A stretch of DNA of 64,000 nucleotides from Sipunculus nudus (taxonomy: Eukaryota; Annelida; Sipuncula; Golfingiida; Sipunculidae): positions 17,420,001 through 17,484,000 of the forward strand of contig CM049308.1 of assembly GCA_026874595.1 (NCBI GenBank), written 5' to 3'. Below the pieces are notes generated by a model. The model searched no databases and was not told the origin of the DNA. It saw nothing but the letters and a program-made list of their open reading frames with translations. Made by a program: the position numbers and the translations under genes. Positions 39,101 through 47,407 of this stretch are shown piece by piece. Position 1 is the stretch's first letter, and every line of letters begins with the position of its first letter.

Positions 39101-41378
39101 CCCGGCCCGCCTCCCAACCCATTTTTTTCCGATTCTGTATCCAAACCTAACTGAGGACGAGTATCTTTCAACTGAAGACCTAAAAAGGTACTACCAGTCC
39201 ATTCCTAGGCCTGTGCTTTAGCATCCATGTACATGTCAGCTAAGGCCCTCTGGCCTTTCCAAAGCCCAGACGGCACCAAACGATCAAGTCCGGCTAAGGG
39301 CACTCAAACGTTCGAATTCCTCCCATGTGTGTTCCACATGAACAGGCATTTCACCAACTCGGCTTACACTGGCGGCGCAGTGATACATTGTACAAAATAT
39401 TTTTCTACATCTCAGTTACAGCTTCGTTATTTGCATCATCCATGCCTCAATTAAATTATAGGCAAAGCAATTGGTAAGCCTATACCAGTGAGGCACAAGT
39501 TACAAGCACTCTGTAAAATGATGGTGTGCATACGTTTACTCCCATGTAACAGGCATTACACCAACTCGGCTTACACTGGCGGCGCAGAGATAAATTGTAC
39601 AAAATATTTTTCTACACCTTAGTTACAAGCTACATTATTTGCTTCTGCCATGCTCCAGTTAAATTAGAGGTCAGGTAAGTGTTAAACCTTCCATTGAGAC
39701 ACAGATTACAAGCACTCTCTGTAAAATGATGGTGAGCATGCAAGGACAAACATTTTTTAAAAGAATCATATGAGTAGCTTCTAATACACAAACGTGGGTG
39801 GTTGCTGTGGCGGGTAAACCATTTCCAATAATTTAAAACACGAAAATGTGCAGGTAGCTACAGAGCCCGCTTTGAACTTTCTGTTTTAGGCACTAGATGG
39901 CACTGTGCTAGGATTTCCATTATAAATGTGCCTGAAACCGTACCGGAGCCAGTCTGGAGAAGGGGTTTTAAAACTGGCTGATCCCTCATTAGCTTGACCC
40001 TAAGCAACATGTCGTTAATTTCTGGTTAGAAACTTGTTCTCATCGCTTCGTAACTTTAACTTTGCACTTGGATAATATGTTTCATTATCTTATTTGAACA
40101 AGAAAACAAGTAAGGTGTCGCAATTAAGGGATTGTTACCAAGACTATGTTTGCATATGTTGTCAAAGGAGAGTCAGTTATTACTCTTTAGGCAGGGCACC
40201 TACAGATATAATTATGTAATGGAGACTCCATTTGCAGAGACGGATACTGCGTCTAGGCTTCGCTATGTTGCTCCATTAATTAATTAATTACTTCCACTAT
40301 TGAAATAATCAGGTTATAACACCCGATGTATGATAGGATTTTAGATTGCCTTTATTAGGAACGATTTTTTAGAAAGCCATCTTGTATTTTCATTTCAACG
40401 ATCAGTACTAAATTTCTTATCATATATTCTTATCTTATTCTGATATTACATCATTTTTATAATTAATTTACATGTCTTCGTCTTTCTCAACCTCTTCGTA
40501 TCGGAATATTTACAAGGTGAGCTGCGGTGTGAGCACCGCCTTCATGCATAGTTATGGATAGTACTTGATATTTTGTTTAGGGACAATTATGATATCGGTG
40601 TCAGAAGATAAAGAATGCTACATTTAATTATTCTGAAGGTAAAATTTACCGTTAGCACTTTAGGCTGTAATTTGGGAAATTAGCTGGGACAATCATACCG
40701 GCCTGATCTGACAGCCGGTAGAACTGGATGCGAACACCCATACCAAGGGTAGGATAGAATTATTGCTGTGTAGTAGGATTTGACATCAGAGGCTTGTTAC
40801 ACAAAATGTGTAGGTTATTCAAGCTGTCATGACAGACGGAGAGACAAACTTTCCGAGTAAAACCAGCCTTGTTATTAATAACTGCTGCCTGTACACAGGG
40901 TGAATACAGGTTAGTCGACCGGGAATGTAAAATTTATTATTTTCCAAAACAGAATTACGTCAATATTTAATCTTACCTCGGGAAAATCACAGTTCGACAA
41001 GAAAATAAAAAAGTACGGTCAGAAATAGGCGTGAACATCTACTTATACTAGAATTGCTCCGAACCCTATATGTTGTACTGCCACCTCAACGTCTTCAGTT
41101 AAATAAAAAATCGACATTTGGGTGGCAGGCTGCCGGTGGGGGGGGGGGGGGGGGGTGGTGGTGTAGTTCTGGACAATTCAAACCAGCGCTATATCATTTA
41201 ATAAACACATTATATGTTCAAAAAACTTAAGTGGCTATATGTAACGTCTATACATCTCACAAATAAACAAAAACTTACCTCCAACAAGAAAATCTTCCTG
41301 CGCCCGTTTATTTCTTTGCAAAAGATCCCGGCCGCATACCGCATGGATGCACAACAGAGAAACGATCAGCAGCTTCAT
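11846..41378 (-). CDS. Serine protease homolog (S1 fold, dead triad), five-exon gene
   Basis: Coding exons, 5' to 3': 41279-41378, 36061-36205, 24537-25060, 23011-23063, 11846-12118. All junctions are GT-AG and keep phase, giving 364 residues. Order: signal peptide 1-16, furin-like RNKR 22-25, LVGG 31-34 (equivalent of IVGG at chymotrypsin 16-19), trypsin-like domain to about 245, linker, and a Cys-rich tail. The fold is shown by Cys56/Cys72 (C42/C58), SWG at 142-144 and CFGDCGAP at 198-205. The catalytic positions are Ala71 (His57), Gly106 (Asp102, by the GIGIL match to DIALL) and Cys202 (Ser195). The S1 base residue 189 is Gly196. Family knowledge: serine protease homologs act as binding or regulatory proteins, often in immunity or clotting. 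The actual role here is unknown. Proteolysis looks impossible without His. An alternative fourth exon lies at 18268-18347. Confidence 0.88.
12119..14574. other. Intronic sequence, no recognisable feature
   Basis: Part of the last intron of the minus-strand gene. Short frames only, and no repeat I could pair within the window. Confidence 0.5.
14575..16075. repeat. 30-bp minisatellite, interrupted by an LTR
   Basis: Units of 30 bp built on GATATGATTTGATGCTAATT plus TCTCATTAAA. About 5 decayed copies lie at 14575-14750 and about 17 at 15545-16075. The two blocks are separated by the LTR at 14754-15537, so the array predates that insertion. Confidence 0.85.
14754..15537 (-). mobile_element. Solo LTR related to the one at 53354-54363
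   Basis: On the minus strand it shares ordered blocks with 53354-54363: a TATA box (TATATAAAGGGACTGTG here), TTAGAGCCG, AGCGGAC, GTGGTGGTATCCAG, AATTGTATTGATTT, and the end GATCACG/GGTTCCGTAA. It may begin at TGTGACACGGG (15537). The U3 part differs from the other copy. No internal coding sequence is attached. Confidence 0.65.
16570..16750 (+). mobile_element. Decayed CGGATCC-type hAT-like repeat
   Basis: Starts GGCGGATCCAGAGGCC. Contains GGGTTTCAAACC, TTAGTCTTCCTCTTTTGGAC and a CCTCCCCTTTCC block, in the same order as the right half of 9494-9669. Confidence 0.45.
16836..17085 (+). pseudogene. Gypsy-type pol remnant: reverse transcriptase fused to RNase H start
   Basis: One frame from 16843 reads DQTKQFFQIPLAG, like the RT motif DLTKGYWQIPLA. 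It stops, and an adjacent frame reads IRMMPFG (RT motif RMPFGL), then within about 20 residues KPFVLLTDEAGIHIG, like the RNase H start PFVLQTDASDxGIG. The RT core between them is missing, so this is a deleted and frameshifted fossil. It lies in an intron of the minus-strand gene. Confidence 0.65.
17095..17515 (+). repeat. Dispersed repeat A, copy 2
   Basis: Diverged counterpart of 7780-8350, including GAAATTCAACAAAC, GGTCTGGTTTATGTTAAGT, GCCATGAAGCGTTGTCAAAA and GGGCCGAAATGGTGCT in the same order. Confidence 0.6.
18268..18347 (-). CDS. Exon 4B: candidate alternative transmembrane exon
   Basis: An 80-base stretch with acceptor gttctctattttcag and donor TTCAAG|gtaagc. Joined to exon 3 (phase 1), it reads 27 residues with about 22 continuous hydrophobic ones (FAVIVNCLAIFLIICL in the middle) and leaves in phase 0, matching the last exon. 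It is thus interchangeable with 23011-23063. Used together with it, the frame meets a stop after nine codons. I infer mutually exclusive use giving a single-pass membrane isoform of 373 residues. T-rich DNA often encodes hydrophobic peptides by chance, so transcript evidence is decisive. Confidence 0.45.
18770..19640. repeat. Degenerate tandem array with ATGTAGAAGTCTCA motif
   Basis: Recurring AAATGTAGAAGTCTCA-like words (about 18856, 19092, 19476, 19608, with weaker ones between), each followed by TTTTATTTTAG and then a GGGGCCCGG block. Units are about 105-130 bp and strongly decayed. Confidence 0.5.
19641..21063. other. Intronic sequence, no gene seen
   Basis: AT-rich, with a G run at about 20004-20017; nothing else recognised. 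Confidence 0.5.
21064..22140. mobile_element. Long terminal inverted repeat element, about 1.08 kb
   Basis: Left end 21064-21125 and right end 22085-22140 are inverted copies (TACGGTGGCTGAT, AGGACACA, ATATTTATCT, AGATCTCGA). Inside both arms are repeated TTTGCTTCCTAAATTTTTTT / GCGAGATAT words. A nested inverted pair (GCTTCAGCCCCTAAA near 21270 and TTTAGGGGCTGAAGC near 21475) is flanked by G and C runs. Non-coding; superfamily not identified. Confidence 0.7.
22605..22751 (+). mobile_element. tRNA-derived SINE, copy 1
   Basis: An A box-like TAGCGAAGCGAT (22659-22670) and B box GGGTTCGTTTCC (22701-22712) are about 42 bp apart with ATCGGACTTG between, as in tRNA. A second copy with matching flanks lies on the minus strand at 42872-43005. 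It cannot fold into a full tRNA acceptor stem. Confidence 0.65.
23011..23063 (-). CDS. Exon 4A: Thr/Pro-rich linker (soluble form)
   Basis: A 53-base exon with acceptor tatgtgttacag and donor CCCAAG|gtaagc. It accepts phase 1 from exon 3 and hands over phase 0 to the last exon. It encodes 18 residues (257-274), four of them Thr plus the codon-split Ser, and three Pro: a likely O-glycosylated hinge. Exon 18268-18347 has the same entry and exit phases and could replace it. Small exons are easy to mispredict; the support is the matching phase on both sides and two good splice sites. Confidence 0.68.
23064..24536. other. Intron 3, no feature
   Basis: Intron between exons 3 and 4A of the minus-strand gene. 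No repeat or coding segment recognised. Confidence 0.55.
24537..25060 (-). CDS. Exon 3: main protease-like domain, Ser195 to Cys
   Basis: Acceptor ttcattttag; donor ACAA|gtgagt. It encodes residues 82 to 256 and closes in phase 1. Visible landmarks: GIGIL (106-110) where DIALL carries Asp102; SWG (142-144); Cys168/169 and Cys185 for the 168-182 bridge; Cys198 and Cys223 for 191-220; CFGDCGAP with the oxyanion Gly200 and Asp201 retained but Cys202 at the nucleophile position; and SVVVSVYPYLSYI in place of the GVYTRVSSYIPWI end. After residue 245 a Gly/Ala/Gln-rich stretch leads out of the fold. The frame stays open past the donor to 24397, so intron retention would add an unrelated tail. Confidence 0.93.
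25061..28312. other. Intron 2, 3' third
   Basis: No gene. Near 26000-26190 there is a decayed relative of the GGTCC/AACCC hAT-like repeat. At 26460-26510 AGTGGGCAC occurs three times about 18 bp apart. Confidence 0.5.
28313..29322 (+). mobile_element. Pearl-like element with about 157-bp core repeat
   Basis: The 5' end is ACAAGTGACCCATGGGCCAT then GACGCTCAGC (28313-28342). The core contains about five units marked by ATAGGTCACxATGACC (near 28547, 28687, 28845, 28999, 29156; mean spacing about 155 bp). The 3' end has the GGACG/CCGGA-rich microsatellite relic (29266-29300) and TGATCGCTAGAGCT. The unit length is close to the roughly 160-bp cores of bivalve pearl elements. Confidence 0.72.
29323..31410. 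other. Intron 2, central part; possible LTR fragment
   Basis: No gene. The stretch 30240-31138 is less AT-rich and ends GGATGTGACA, inverted to TGTCACATCC, a typical LTR boundary; AATAAA occurs near that end on the minus strand. The other boundary was not found. Confidence 0.35.
31411..32111 (+). mobile_element. Pearl-like element with about 487-bp direct repeat
   Basis: The 5' end is ACAAGTGACCCATGGTTCAT then GACGTTCAGC (31411-31440). The words TCCTGAAGAACTG/TTCTGAAGAACTG (31491, 31978) and GGGTTGAGxGCAAACxTTTTG (about 31575, 32050) recur about 487 bp apart. It abuts another 5' terminus at 32112. Confidence 0.55.
32112..33465 (+). mobile_element. Pearl-like element with 280-bp core repeat and hairpin end
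   Basis: The 5' terminus has perfect TGACCCATGGGTCA at 32117-32130. About three 280-bp units follow: GGTGGCGCCACC at 32710, 32859, 32990 and 33139, spaced exactly 280 bp in two interleaved series, each with ATCGGTCAAACGGTTCCCGA. The segment closes in a hairpin at 33436-33465 (GTATCCGCAAAAC, TTC, then its complement). Confidence 0.65.
33466..35178 (+). mobile_element. Pearl-like tandem array, 338-bp units, with 3' end
   Basis: Five units with GGTGGCGCCACC-type motifs at 33475, 33814, 34157, 34493 and 34830 (339, 343, 336, 337 bp apart). Each unit holds a pearl-157-like half (GAGACCTAATTTCTGGTTTC, GATTCTAGGTCCAG, ACGATTTGTGCC) plus about 180 extra bp. It ends with a (GACGGACA)n tract at 35100-35134 and a hairpin at 35150-35178. 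Short frames inside are by-products of the repeat. Confidence 0.75.
35179..35385 (+). mobile_element. Single pearl-type unit with second 3' end
   Basis: One 157-type unit (AATATAGGTTACAGTGACC to TTACGATTTGTGCC) followed by a GGACGGA-rich tract and ATTGCTCAGATGACC. It repeats the 3' structure directly downstream of the previous copy. Confidence 0.6.
35386..36060. other. Intron 2, 5' end
   Basis: No feature recognised apart from the splice donor gtaagt next to exon 2. Confidence 0.5.
36061..36205 (-). CDS. Exon 2: N-terminal beta-barrel with lost His57
   Basis: Acceptor ttttttacccatag; donor ATAAA|gtaagt. The exon carries 145 bases: 2 completing Gly34, 47 codons, and 2 opening Lys82. It holds the segment that normally carries the catalytic histidine. 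Cys56 and Cys72 are 16 residues apart, exactly the C42-C58 spacing. The TAAHC motif reads TCGAC, so His57 is Ala71. Extra cysteines occur at 60 and 69. The loop to the next strand is short compared with trypsin. Confidence 0.9.
36206..38136. other. Intron 1, distal part; possible small MITE
   Basis: At 37139-37312 CAGTCGAACTC and an inverted GGGGTTCACTT bound a 174-bp GGTCGTAA-rich segment, possibly a MITE. A 113-codon frame at 36619-36960 has no recognised motif. Confidence 0.35.
38137..38232. repeat. 19-bp minisatellite built on CACGTG
   Basis: Four and a half units of about 19 bp, consensus CACGTGACGATTCTCACTG, so E-box words recur at 19-bp steps within intron 1. Confidence 0.8.
38233..39317. 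other. Intron 1, middle, no gene seen
   Basis: No repeat or coding segment recognised. Confidence 0.5.
39318..39748. repeat. Direct duplication, period about 207 bp
   Basis: Two copies sharing CACCAACTCGGCTTACACTG (39353, 39560), TTGTACAAAATATTTTTCTA and ACAAGCACTCT...GTAAAATGATGGTG, diverged by substitutions and small gaps. Confidence 0.85.
39749..41278. other. Intron 1, proximal part
   Basis: No gene; a G run at about 41138-41156. Confidence 0.5.
41279..41378 (-). CDS. Exon 1: signal peptide and propeptide
   Basis: Starts at the ATG whose A is 41378 (A at -3, a favourable context) and encodes 33 residues plus one base. Residues 1-16 form a typical signal peptide with a hydrophobic LLIVSLLCIHAV core; cleavage is likely after Gly16. 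Residues 22-25 (RNKR) fit the furin consensus R-X-K/R-R. The exon ends inside the LVGG motif, at donor GGAG|gtaagt. The residue before LVGG is Phe30, not Arg/Lys, so classical tryptic zymogen activation is not expected. Cleavage after Arg25 would leave five extra residues before LVGG. Confidence 0.87.
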
Positions 41379-41443
41379 TGTGTCTTCTGTTCACACGACT
41401 GGACTGCAATGAGGGATTCGTTGAGATGGGCGTTTTATATATC
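41379..41443 (-). promoter_or_regulatory. TATA/Inr core promoter and 5' UTR of the protease homolog gene
   Basis: A TATATAAAA box occupies 41433-41441 on the minus strand. The initiator-like CTCATTG has its A at 41410, 31 bases downstream of the first T, the canonical spacing. The predicted 5' UTR is 32 bases (41379-41410). A strong TATA fits an inducible or tissue-restricted secreted product. Confidence 0.72.
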
Positions 41444-41684
41444 TAGACTAAAACTGCAGCTCGCTCTGTGATTGGTAAATAACTTCTTGTTTTCATGAAT
41501 ATGCATTTCTTCCAGCTGTCAAGTGGGTTATTTTGTCATTCGCCAGAAATCTGAGTCACGAAACACACCTTAATGGCCTTTATTTAAACATTGCAGTGAA
41601 GCATGAAATAGGCCCTTATGTTAAATATGAATAATGGACATCATTACCGAAAAAAACTTGGATTCAACAGGCGATTTCAGTTAC

Positions 41685-41731
<47 letters not shown>

Positions 41732-42718
41732 GATGTGGCCTACTTTGTTATACAAATGCGACTTAATCGAAAGTACAATAACAGTACTAGAGCGCAGGAC
41801 TAATTTGGCGCTACATGTCGTGACAGAGGGACTGGTAGGAAGATAGCGGGCTGCATTAATAACCATAAAAATTGTGGAATGAACTTTTTTTCATGCAGAT
41901 TGATGAATTAAACAGATAACTTCTCAAAAAGGGTTTTTATGTATATTTGTTAACAATTCTTATAATTATTTTCTTCCAGATTTCTCAGATTGGACTGAAT
42001 CTCTGTATATGTTGTTTACATATAATGTGTCACGTGCTTCGGTAAACAGTGTTTCCAAGGCAGAAAAATGTATGGTTGAACTCATGTGATGAATGTGTGT
42101 GGACTGGTTTGATTTTTTTATCGTTTCTTTAATGAACTGGTGCGAGAGATTCAGTGATGCAAATAGGACAATACTAAATTACATCTCGAGGGATGGGCAC
42201 AACAAGCGGATTATAATTACATTTTAGTCACGAATCTGACTTGATATGAGGCGGCTGTATGGTCACAACAAGCAAGTATTTATGATACTTGAATCACGAT
42301 TCTTACCTGATAAAGGTTATGCATGAGAAGACTGGGCACGACTCGCAGCTGATATTTTTCATAAATGATGTCTTAGTGCGCCGTACCGATTTAAACAGTG
42401 GAAAATGCCCGAATCTCATATTAAGACGTGTTTCTATGATTATAATGTTGAATGCTTTTGATAACTATGCTATAATTGCACACCTTTGAGCGAGGTGTTA
42501 AATTTAATTTGGAATTTATATTTATCGTAAACCTATGAGCGAGGTGTTAAATTACAGTGGTAGGAAACAGTTGTAAAATAATCTTAGGTGAGTGAAAGAA
42601 ATAAAAAGACCGGTGATCGACTTTTAATCGACTATTTTATGTACCATCTATATTACCATGAAATTTATTGTATAGAATTATACCTGAAGTATTTAATGAG
42701 TAAATTCAATATAACTTG
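41444..42718. other. Upstream flank of protease homolog gene
   Basis: (CT)n microsatellite at about 41694-41727; TGAGCGAGGTGTTAAATT occurs twice 50 bp apart (about 42488, 42537). No gene seen. Confidence 0.5.
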
Positions 42719-42860
42719 TATGTCGTCCGTCCAGACGTTAACATCACATGAGCACCCTATAAGACAGATTTGCATGACTGGTTACAGTTGGACCTAGATA
42801 CGTCAAATTTGATAAATATCCAGCGACGTTCCTGTAAAAAATCCTTGAAAACTGGAAACA
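42719..42860 (-). mobile_element. Pearl-type unit fragment
   Basis: Minus-oriented single unit: GTCGTCCGTCC tract, GTTAACATCACATGAGCACCC, GGTTACAGTTGGACCTAG and AAAACTGGAAACAATG match units of 62861-63290. Confidence 0.55.
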
Positions 42861-42871
42861 ATGCACTGTGT

Positions 42872-43005
42872 TACGAAGACAAATAAATGGGGGGAAATCC
42901 TGGGCCGATCCGGGAGTCGTACAAGTCCGGCGTACCAACCGCTTCACTAGAAAAGCAGGCTTTACTAGCAAGAGAGTTCGATCCTCTTTTATGTCACCCC
43001 GTAAC
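42872..43005 (-). mobile_element. tRNA-derived SINE, copy 2
   Basis: Same family as 22605-22751: GTTACG, TGACATAAAAG, CTTGCTAGT, TTTTCTAGTGAAGCGGTT, CCGGACTTGT and CGGATCGGCCCA in order. About 14 bp covering the B box are deleted. Confidence 0.62.
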
Positions 43006-44397
43006 ACACCCCCTCTTAAGAGCGTTCTGCTATCAGAAAAAGACTTATTATCCCAGGAGTCACACTAATGTTTGAAGGAACATAGATTTCTGCAGTAATA
43101 TTTATATAATATCACGTTATCAGTTCAGTTTGACTAAAAAGTTTCCCAGCAAAATCATCCCGGCACGTGGACTTGCTACCCAAATTTAATACATCATCAT
43201 GGTTCTGCGAGTAAGTAAACATAGAATATTTGTTTACCATAACAAGACTGCCTGACTAGAAGTCCCAGACAAAGAAAATAAACTAAAACAATAAACACGG
43301 AAGAAAAACTATTTGGAGGCTTGAAAACTTGAAATGTTACGTGGTACGGACACCAGACGGCATGCCTGCTATGTTTGCTTTGCGCCATTGATCGCGTTAT
43401 TTACATTCATGTACAGGAATAATCAAACGGTTTTAGAGAAATATTGGCTGATAATAATTTAAAGGAGGAATCCATCTAATTCATGCATATTTAAGGTAAG
43501 AAACTAGGTTCCATTCATCCTGCAAACAACTGGCAAGCCAGCAGTCCCGATAATATTATTACAGTAACAGATTTGATATAAACCTGAAAGGCATTGTTGG
43601 ACCCTTTATCCAAATAAACTGTGGGTTCAAATGTATGAGCATGACCTCATAACTCAATGAGCATCCCGCAAATAGTCCTTTTTTCTAGGAGGGCAAGCAC
43701 TGAAGTGTACATAACCTCTCCTGCTTTCGGGACTCCAGGTCTAGCACGACGCAATGTTGTTACATTTATAGAAAACCTGTTTGTGTGTTTATTTCTGGTG
43801 CGCTTGAACATTCCCGGTATTCTACAAGTACTAGAGGAGTTTTAAAAATCTTTCCATTACATATCAGCTACATTTCCACTGCGGTCCGAATACGGTCGCG
43901 ATTATGGGTACGTTTTGTGTGCCAATGTATATATTAGTAATCGCCGCACGGCCACCTGCGGTCTGAAGCATATAATGTGACGATACTTTTAATGATTTCA
44001 AAGGCGATATTTTTGGTAAAAACTAAACAGGTAATACTGCATCTGATAAACGCTAATGCAAGTGTTTACTTGCCTTTTCAGCTTCTTGTTTCTGTCGATC
44101 TATCTCCTTTTTTGCATGAAATTCGTACTTTAACGCACTTGTCAGTTTAAATTGATGGTGTTATTTGATATTATAACTCTCGTTTTTTCGATATGTTAAG
44201 CAAATGGGGATAAGTCATCTAGGTTTAGTAGAAACCTAAATATCCTGGCTAGTCCTGAAAACACCCGCACACAGAGCAGATTTGAATCCAGTCCTGTCCG
44301 CTATGTTTGCGGCACTTAGCGGACTCTAGATTTATCTCATATATACGCATAATAATCGAATTAAGCGTATACACAGTGCGATTGTGTATGCGGTACT
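43006..44397. other. Intergenic, no gene seen
   Basis: Nothing recognised on either strand. Confidence 0.5.
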
Positions 44398-44460
44398 CAG
44401 GGGCGTAGCCGGGGGGGGGGGGGATGGGGGATGGGGTGCCCCTCTCTGATGTTGCAAAAT
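44398..44460 (+). mobile_element. CAGGGGCGTAGCC hAT-like terminus
   Basis: CAGGGGCGTAGCC followed by a G run and GGGGTGCCCCTCTC, a usual hAT-type end. The other end was not located. Confidence 0.4.
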
Positions 44461-44814
44461 TTCCAGACACTATAATTTACTCAGTAGATATTTAGTACAT
44501 GACTGATCATTTCATTATTTTAAAATACTTTCATGTAATAAAGATATTTAGTGTGATAGTAATTTTATAATAATAAAATTATAAACCGTGTATTCATAAA
44601 GTTTCATTACTGTACACTTACATCTGCAGGTAACAATTTAAACATAGGAAGATATCTATCTCGGGGACATTATTCTCTAATTGTCACAGGAAAAACTAAG
44701 AAACTGAAGAAAATGCAATCCATGCTTTCAAAACGATGATAAATAAGTGAACCTTTTTCTCTTGCTTTGAGTCTTAAAATGTTATAAGGATTTTGAAGTT
44801 CTGGGCTGATTCTC

Positions 44815-44825
44815 TATATATATAT

Positions 44826-44881
<56 letters not shown>

Positions 44882-44941
44882 GGTAGTGCTCCGATGTAAA
44901 GTGCTCTAGGCCAGAGCGGTATTTGTTGTTTTTCTCCAGAG

Positions 44942-44978
<37 letters not shown>
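44815..44978. repeat. (TA)n arrays enclosing a 64-bp unit, copy 1
   Basis: A unit starting GAAGGTAGTGCTCCGATGTA and ending TCCAGAGTTA (44879-44942) sits between two (TA)n arrays. The same arrangement recurs at 47180-47407. Confidence 0.75.
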
Positions 44979-46410
44979 CGTGTGTGAACACTTTGGCTGG
45001 CGGGTATATAATAATATATAATGATATCTAGAGTATACATTAGAAAGTGTACAGCAAAGGAAGACTAATACTAACATTTTATTATATTTAACTAAATATT
45101 TTAATGGAGTTAAGGCAGCTTGAATACAAAATCGGTAAATTAGAGATTTGTTTAATGTGGCGTTCAAAATTGACACGAGGTGCCTGAGAAACTTTCTGTT
45201 GCCTAATTGTTTTGTGCGAGTTTTCTGATTGTTGTTATACAAGGAGTAAGAGCAATGTTTATTCTTTAAGTTTTAACAGCTAGAGGGCCTAACCAATAAT
45301 ATATAAGTTGAGACGAACCCCTCAAACAAATCAAGCATTTTATTCTGACACAGATCTTGTCAATAATTGGAACACGACTACATTAAATGTTCTCCCATAA
45401 AACGAACTTCTTCAGAGCGAGGATCCCTGCTATAACCACGCGACATAAAACATTGGAACAAATAATAATAATTCTTATTATGAAATAATTAAAGTGATAT
45501 AAACAAAACGGAAATACAGTATTGCACCGTTGCAGGATACACATGACAAAATGTGACCTGAAGAGAAATAACGCCAACAAGAACAAAGTCTGAAACAGGA
45601 CAATCATAAAAAAAATTAGTGTCACGCACTTAAACCGCCGCACTCGCAATGTCGCCTTGTCATTTTAACCAAACTACAGGGCATAATCAGACAACATACA
45701 TCACATACGGTATTTGGGTCATTCGAAAATCTTGAGGAATTTAGCTTGTGTAGATTGCCATGTCCAAAATCAGCTGTCCTTTATTTGCCAAACTTTTTAG
45801 ACTTTCTAAATTAAAATAAAAAATGCACACAAATTCCTATAGTAAATGTTAAATATACAGTTTATGTACATTCAAAGAGTTTTGGAACATATCTAAAATT
45901 TAATCTTAAATTCTAAATCCATTTGAATAGCCAGTATCCATTATCATGGATGAAGGTCATGACTGCTAAAGTTTTGTTTTTGTTTTTTTTTTCAAATTCT
46001 GTAAATGATAGAACTAGAAAAAAGTGCCAAATGTCAAATAGTTGTGCTTGCACTAGACTCAAATCTAAACATGAAAATTGTAACCCTTAACAAAGAGATA
46101 CAACAGAGACAAAAACTTAATGCCAATGCAATTTTCTGTGGCTGTTCTCCATCGTTGAGAGATAGGTAGTACCGCCCAGATGGCGTCCATTACGCTATTC
46201 TGGCGTGACAGTTATGTCCGGACAAGTTGAATTGAGCGTGAGGTACAATCTAAACCAAACATATGATGACAGCTCGAAAGTGTGTGAAATATACAGACAT
46301 TTTCACAAAGATCATTCCCAAAAAATTAGATAATAGATGCAAATGTTTTAGATATTGCTACTTAATCCCACATTTACACCCTACTCTCACAAATAATGAC
46401 AATGTAAGAT
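44979..46410. other. Intergenic, no gene seen
   Basis: Nothing recognised apart from short frames. Confidence 0.5.
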
Positions 46411-46579
46411 ATGTATATTAACCCAACTGATCAAACTAATCCATTAAATGTATCTAAATACAAGAGGACCTGTATGACACACCTTAATATCAGAAGAATC
46501 TTACCAAAGTTTGATGAATTCTATGACCTCGCATTAAGATGCAACGTTAAAGTCATATCGTTAAATGAAAAATGGCTAT
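46411..46579 (+). pseudogene. LINE endonuclease (APE-type) N-terminal remnant
   Basis: One open frame reads HLNIRRILPKFDEF, then NVKVISLNEKWL. It matches the start of non-LTR retrotransposon APE endonucleases (HLNIRSLLPKIDEL ... DVIALSETWL; here Asn-Glu-Lys-Trp-Leu replaces SETWL, keeping the catalytic-site Glu). The frame then runs into an (AT)n tract, so only about 55 codons survive. Confidence 0.7.
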
Positions 46580-46949
46580 ATATAAATATATATATATATA
46601 TATTTATAAATTTATATATAATTTATATTTTGGTCAGGGTGGTTAAACAAGAAATAATAGTCAAGAAGTACCTCTTAAGTAAATATTTTTGGACACAAAG
46701 CTGAACTGACATTATTTAATAAAGTTTATTTAACCGGTATTCAGACAAAATATTGACATGCAGTTTGTTGATTTTTTATTTGTAAATTAAATAATTTACT
46801 CTACATTTTTTTTCCATGGCATCAATAGAAATTTACTTAAATGATTCAATTACCTCAAGAGTATTCGACATGTACATTTTTGCAAATGAAAAAAAAAGAA
46901 ATCTTTTATGAAATCTGATGTAAATATGACCAAACTGGCACGTTGTAAA

Positions 46950-47172
46950 TTTGGCACTGGGCAATATTAGGCATGGGCTTGAGATGATAACCAATTGAAT
47001 AAACCTTTCATGGGCTTGTTTGTAGATTCATTAACTAGGCTTGGTCAGTGTACATTGCAGCAGTTTCTGGTGGTCAGTTTACACATACTGTGGGGCAAGT
47101 TATTGTTAGGTGAGGCTAGACAGTACTGCTGCAGTATTGGTGACGTTTGAGTAATTCAGGTTGAACCCAACC

Positions 47173-47175
<3 letters not shown>
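46950..47175 (+). repeat. Dispersed repeat B, copy 1
   Basis: TTTGTAGATTCATTAACTAG, GCTTGGTCA, ACACATACTGTGGGGCA and GTTATTGTTAGGTGA recur in the same order at 51340-51640. Confidence 0.6.
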
Positions 47176-47179
<4 letters not shown>

Positions 47180-47269
<90 letters not shown>

Positions 47270-47368
47270 GGTAGTGTTACCCTCCGATGTAAAGTACTAG
47301 GCCAGAGCGGGTCGCATCCCGTGAAACAGACTGTTGTGAATTAACAGTGTTGTTTTTCTTCAGAGTTA

Positions 47369-47399
<31 letters not shown>

Positions 47400-47407
47400 A
47401 TATATAT
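47180..47407. repeat. (TA)n arrays enclosing a 100-bp unit, copy 2
   Basis: Longer relative of 44879-44942 at 47266-47365 (GAAGGTAGTG, CTCCGATGTAAAGT, GGCCAGAGCGG, CAGAGTTA) between (TA)n arrays. Copy 2 has about 36 extra bases. Confidence 0.75.

Noticed and set aside
44814-45242. 142-codon frame on the minus strand
   Set aside because: Nearly half of it is a Tyr-Ile repeat from (TA)n; no conserved portion.
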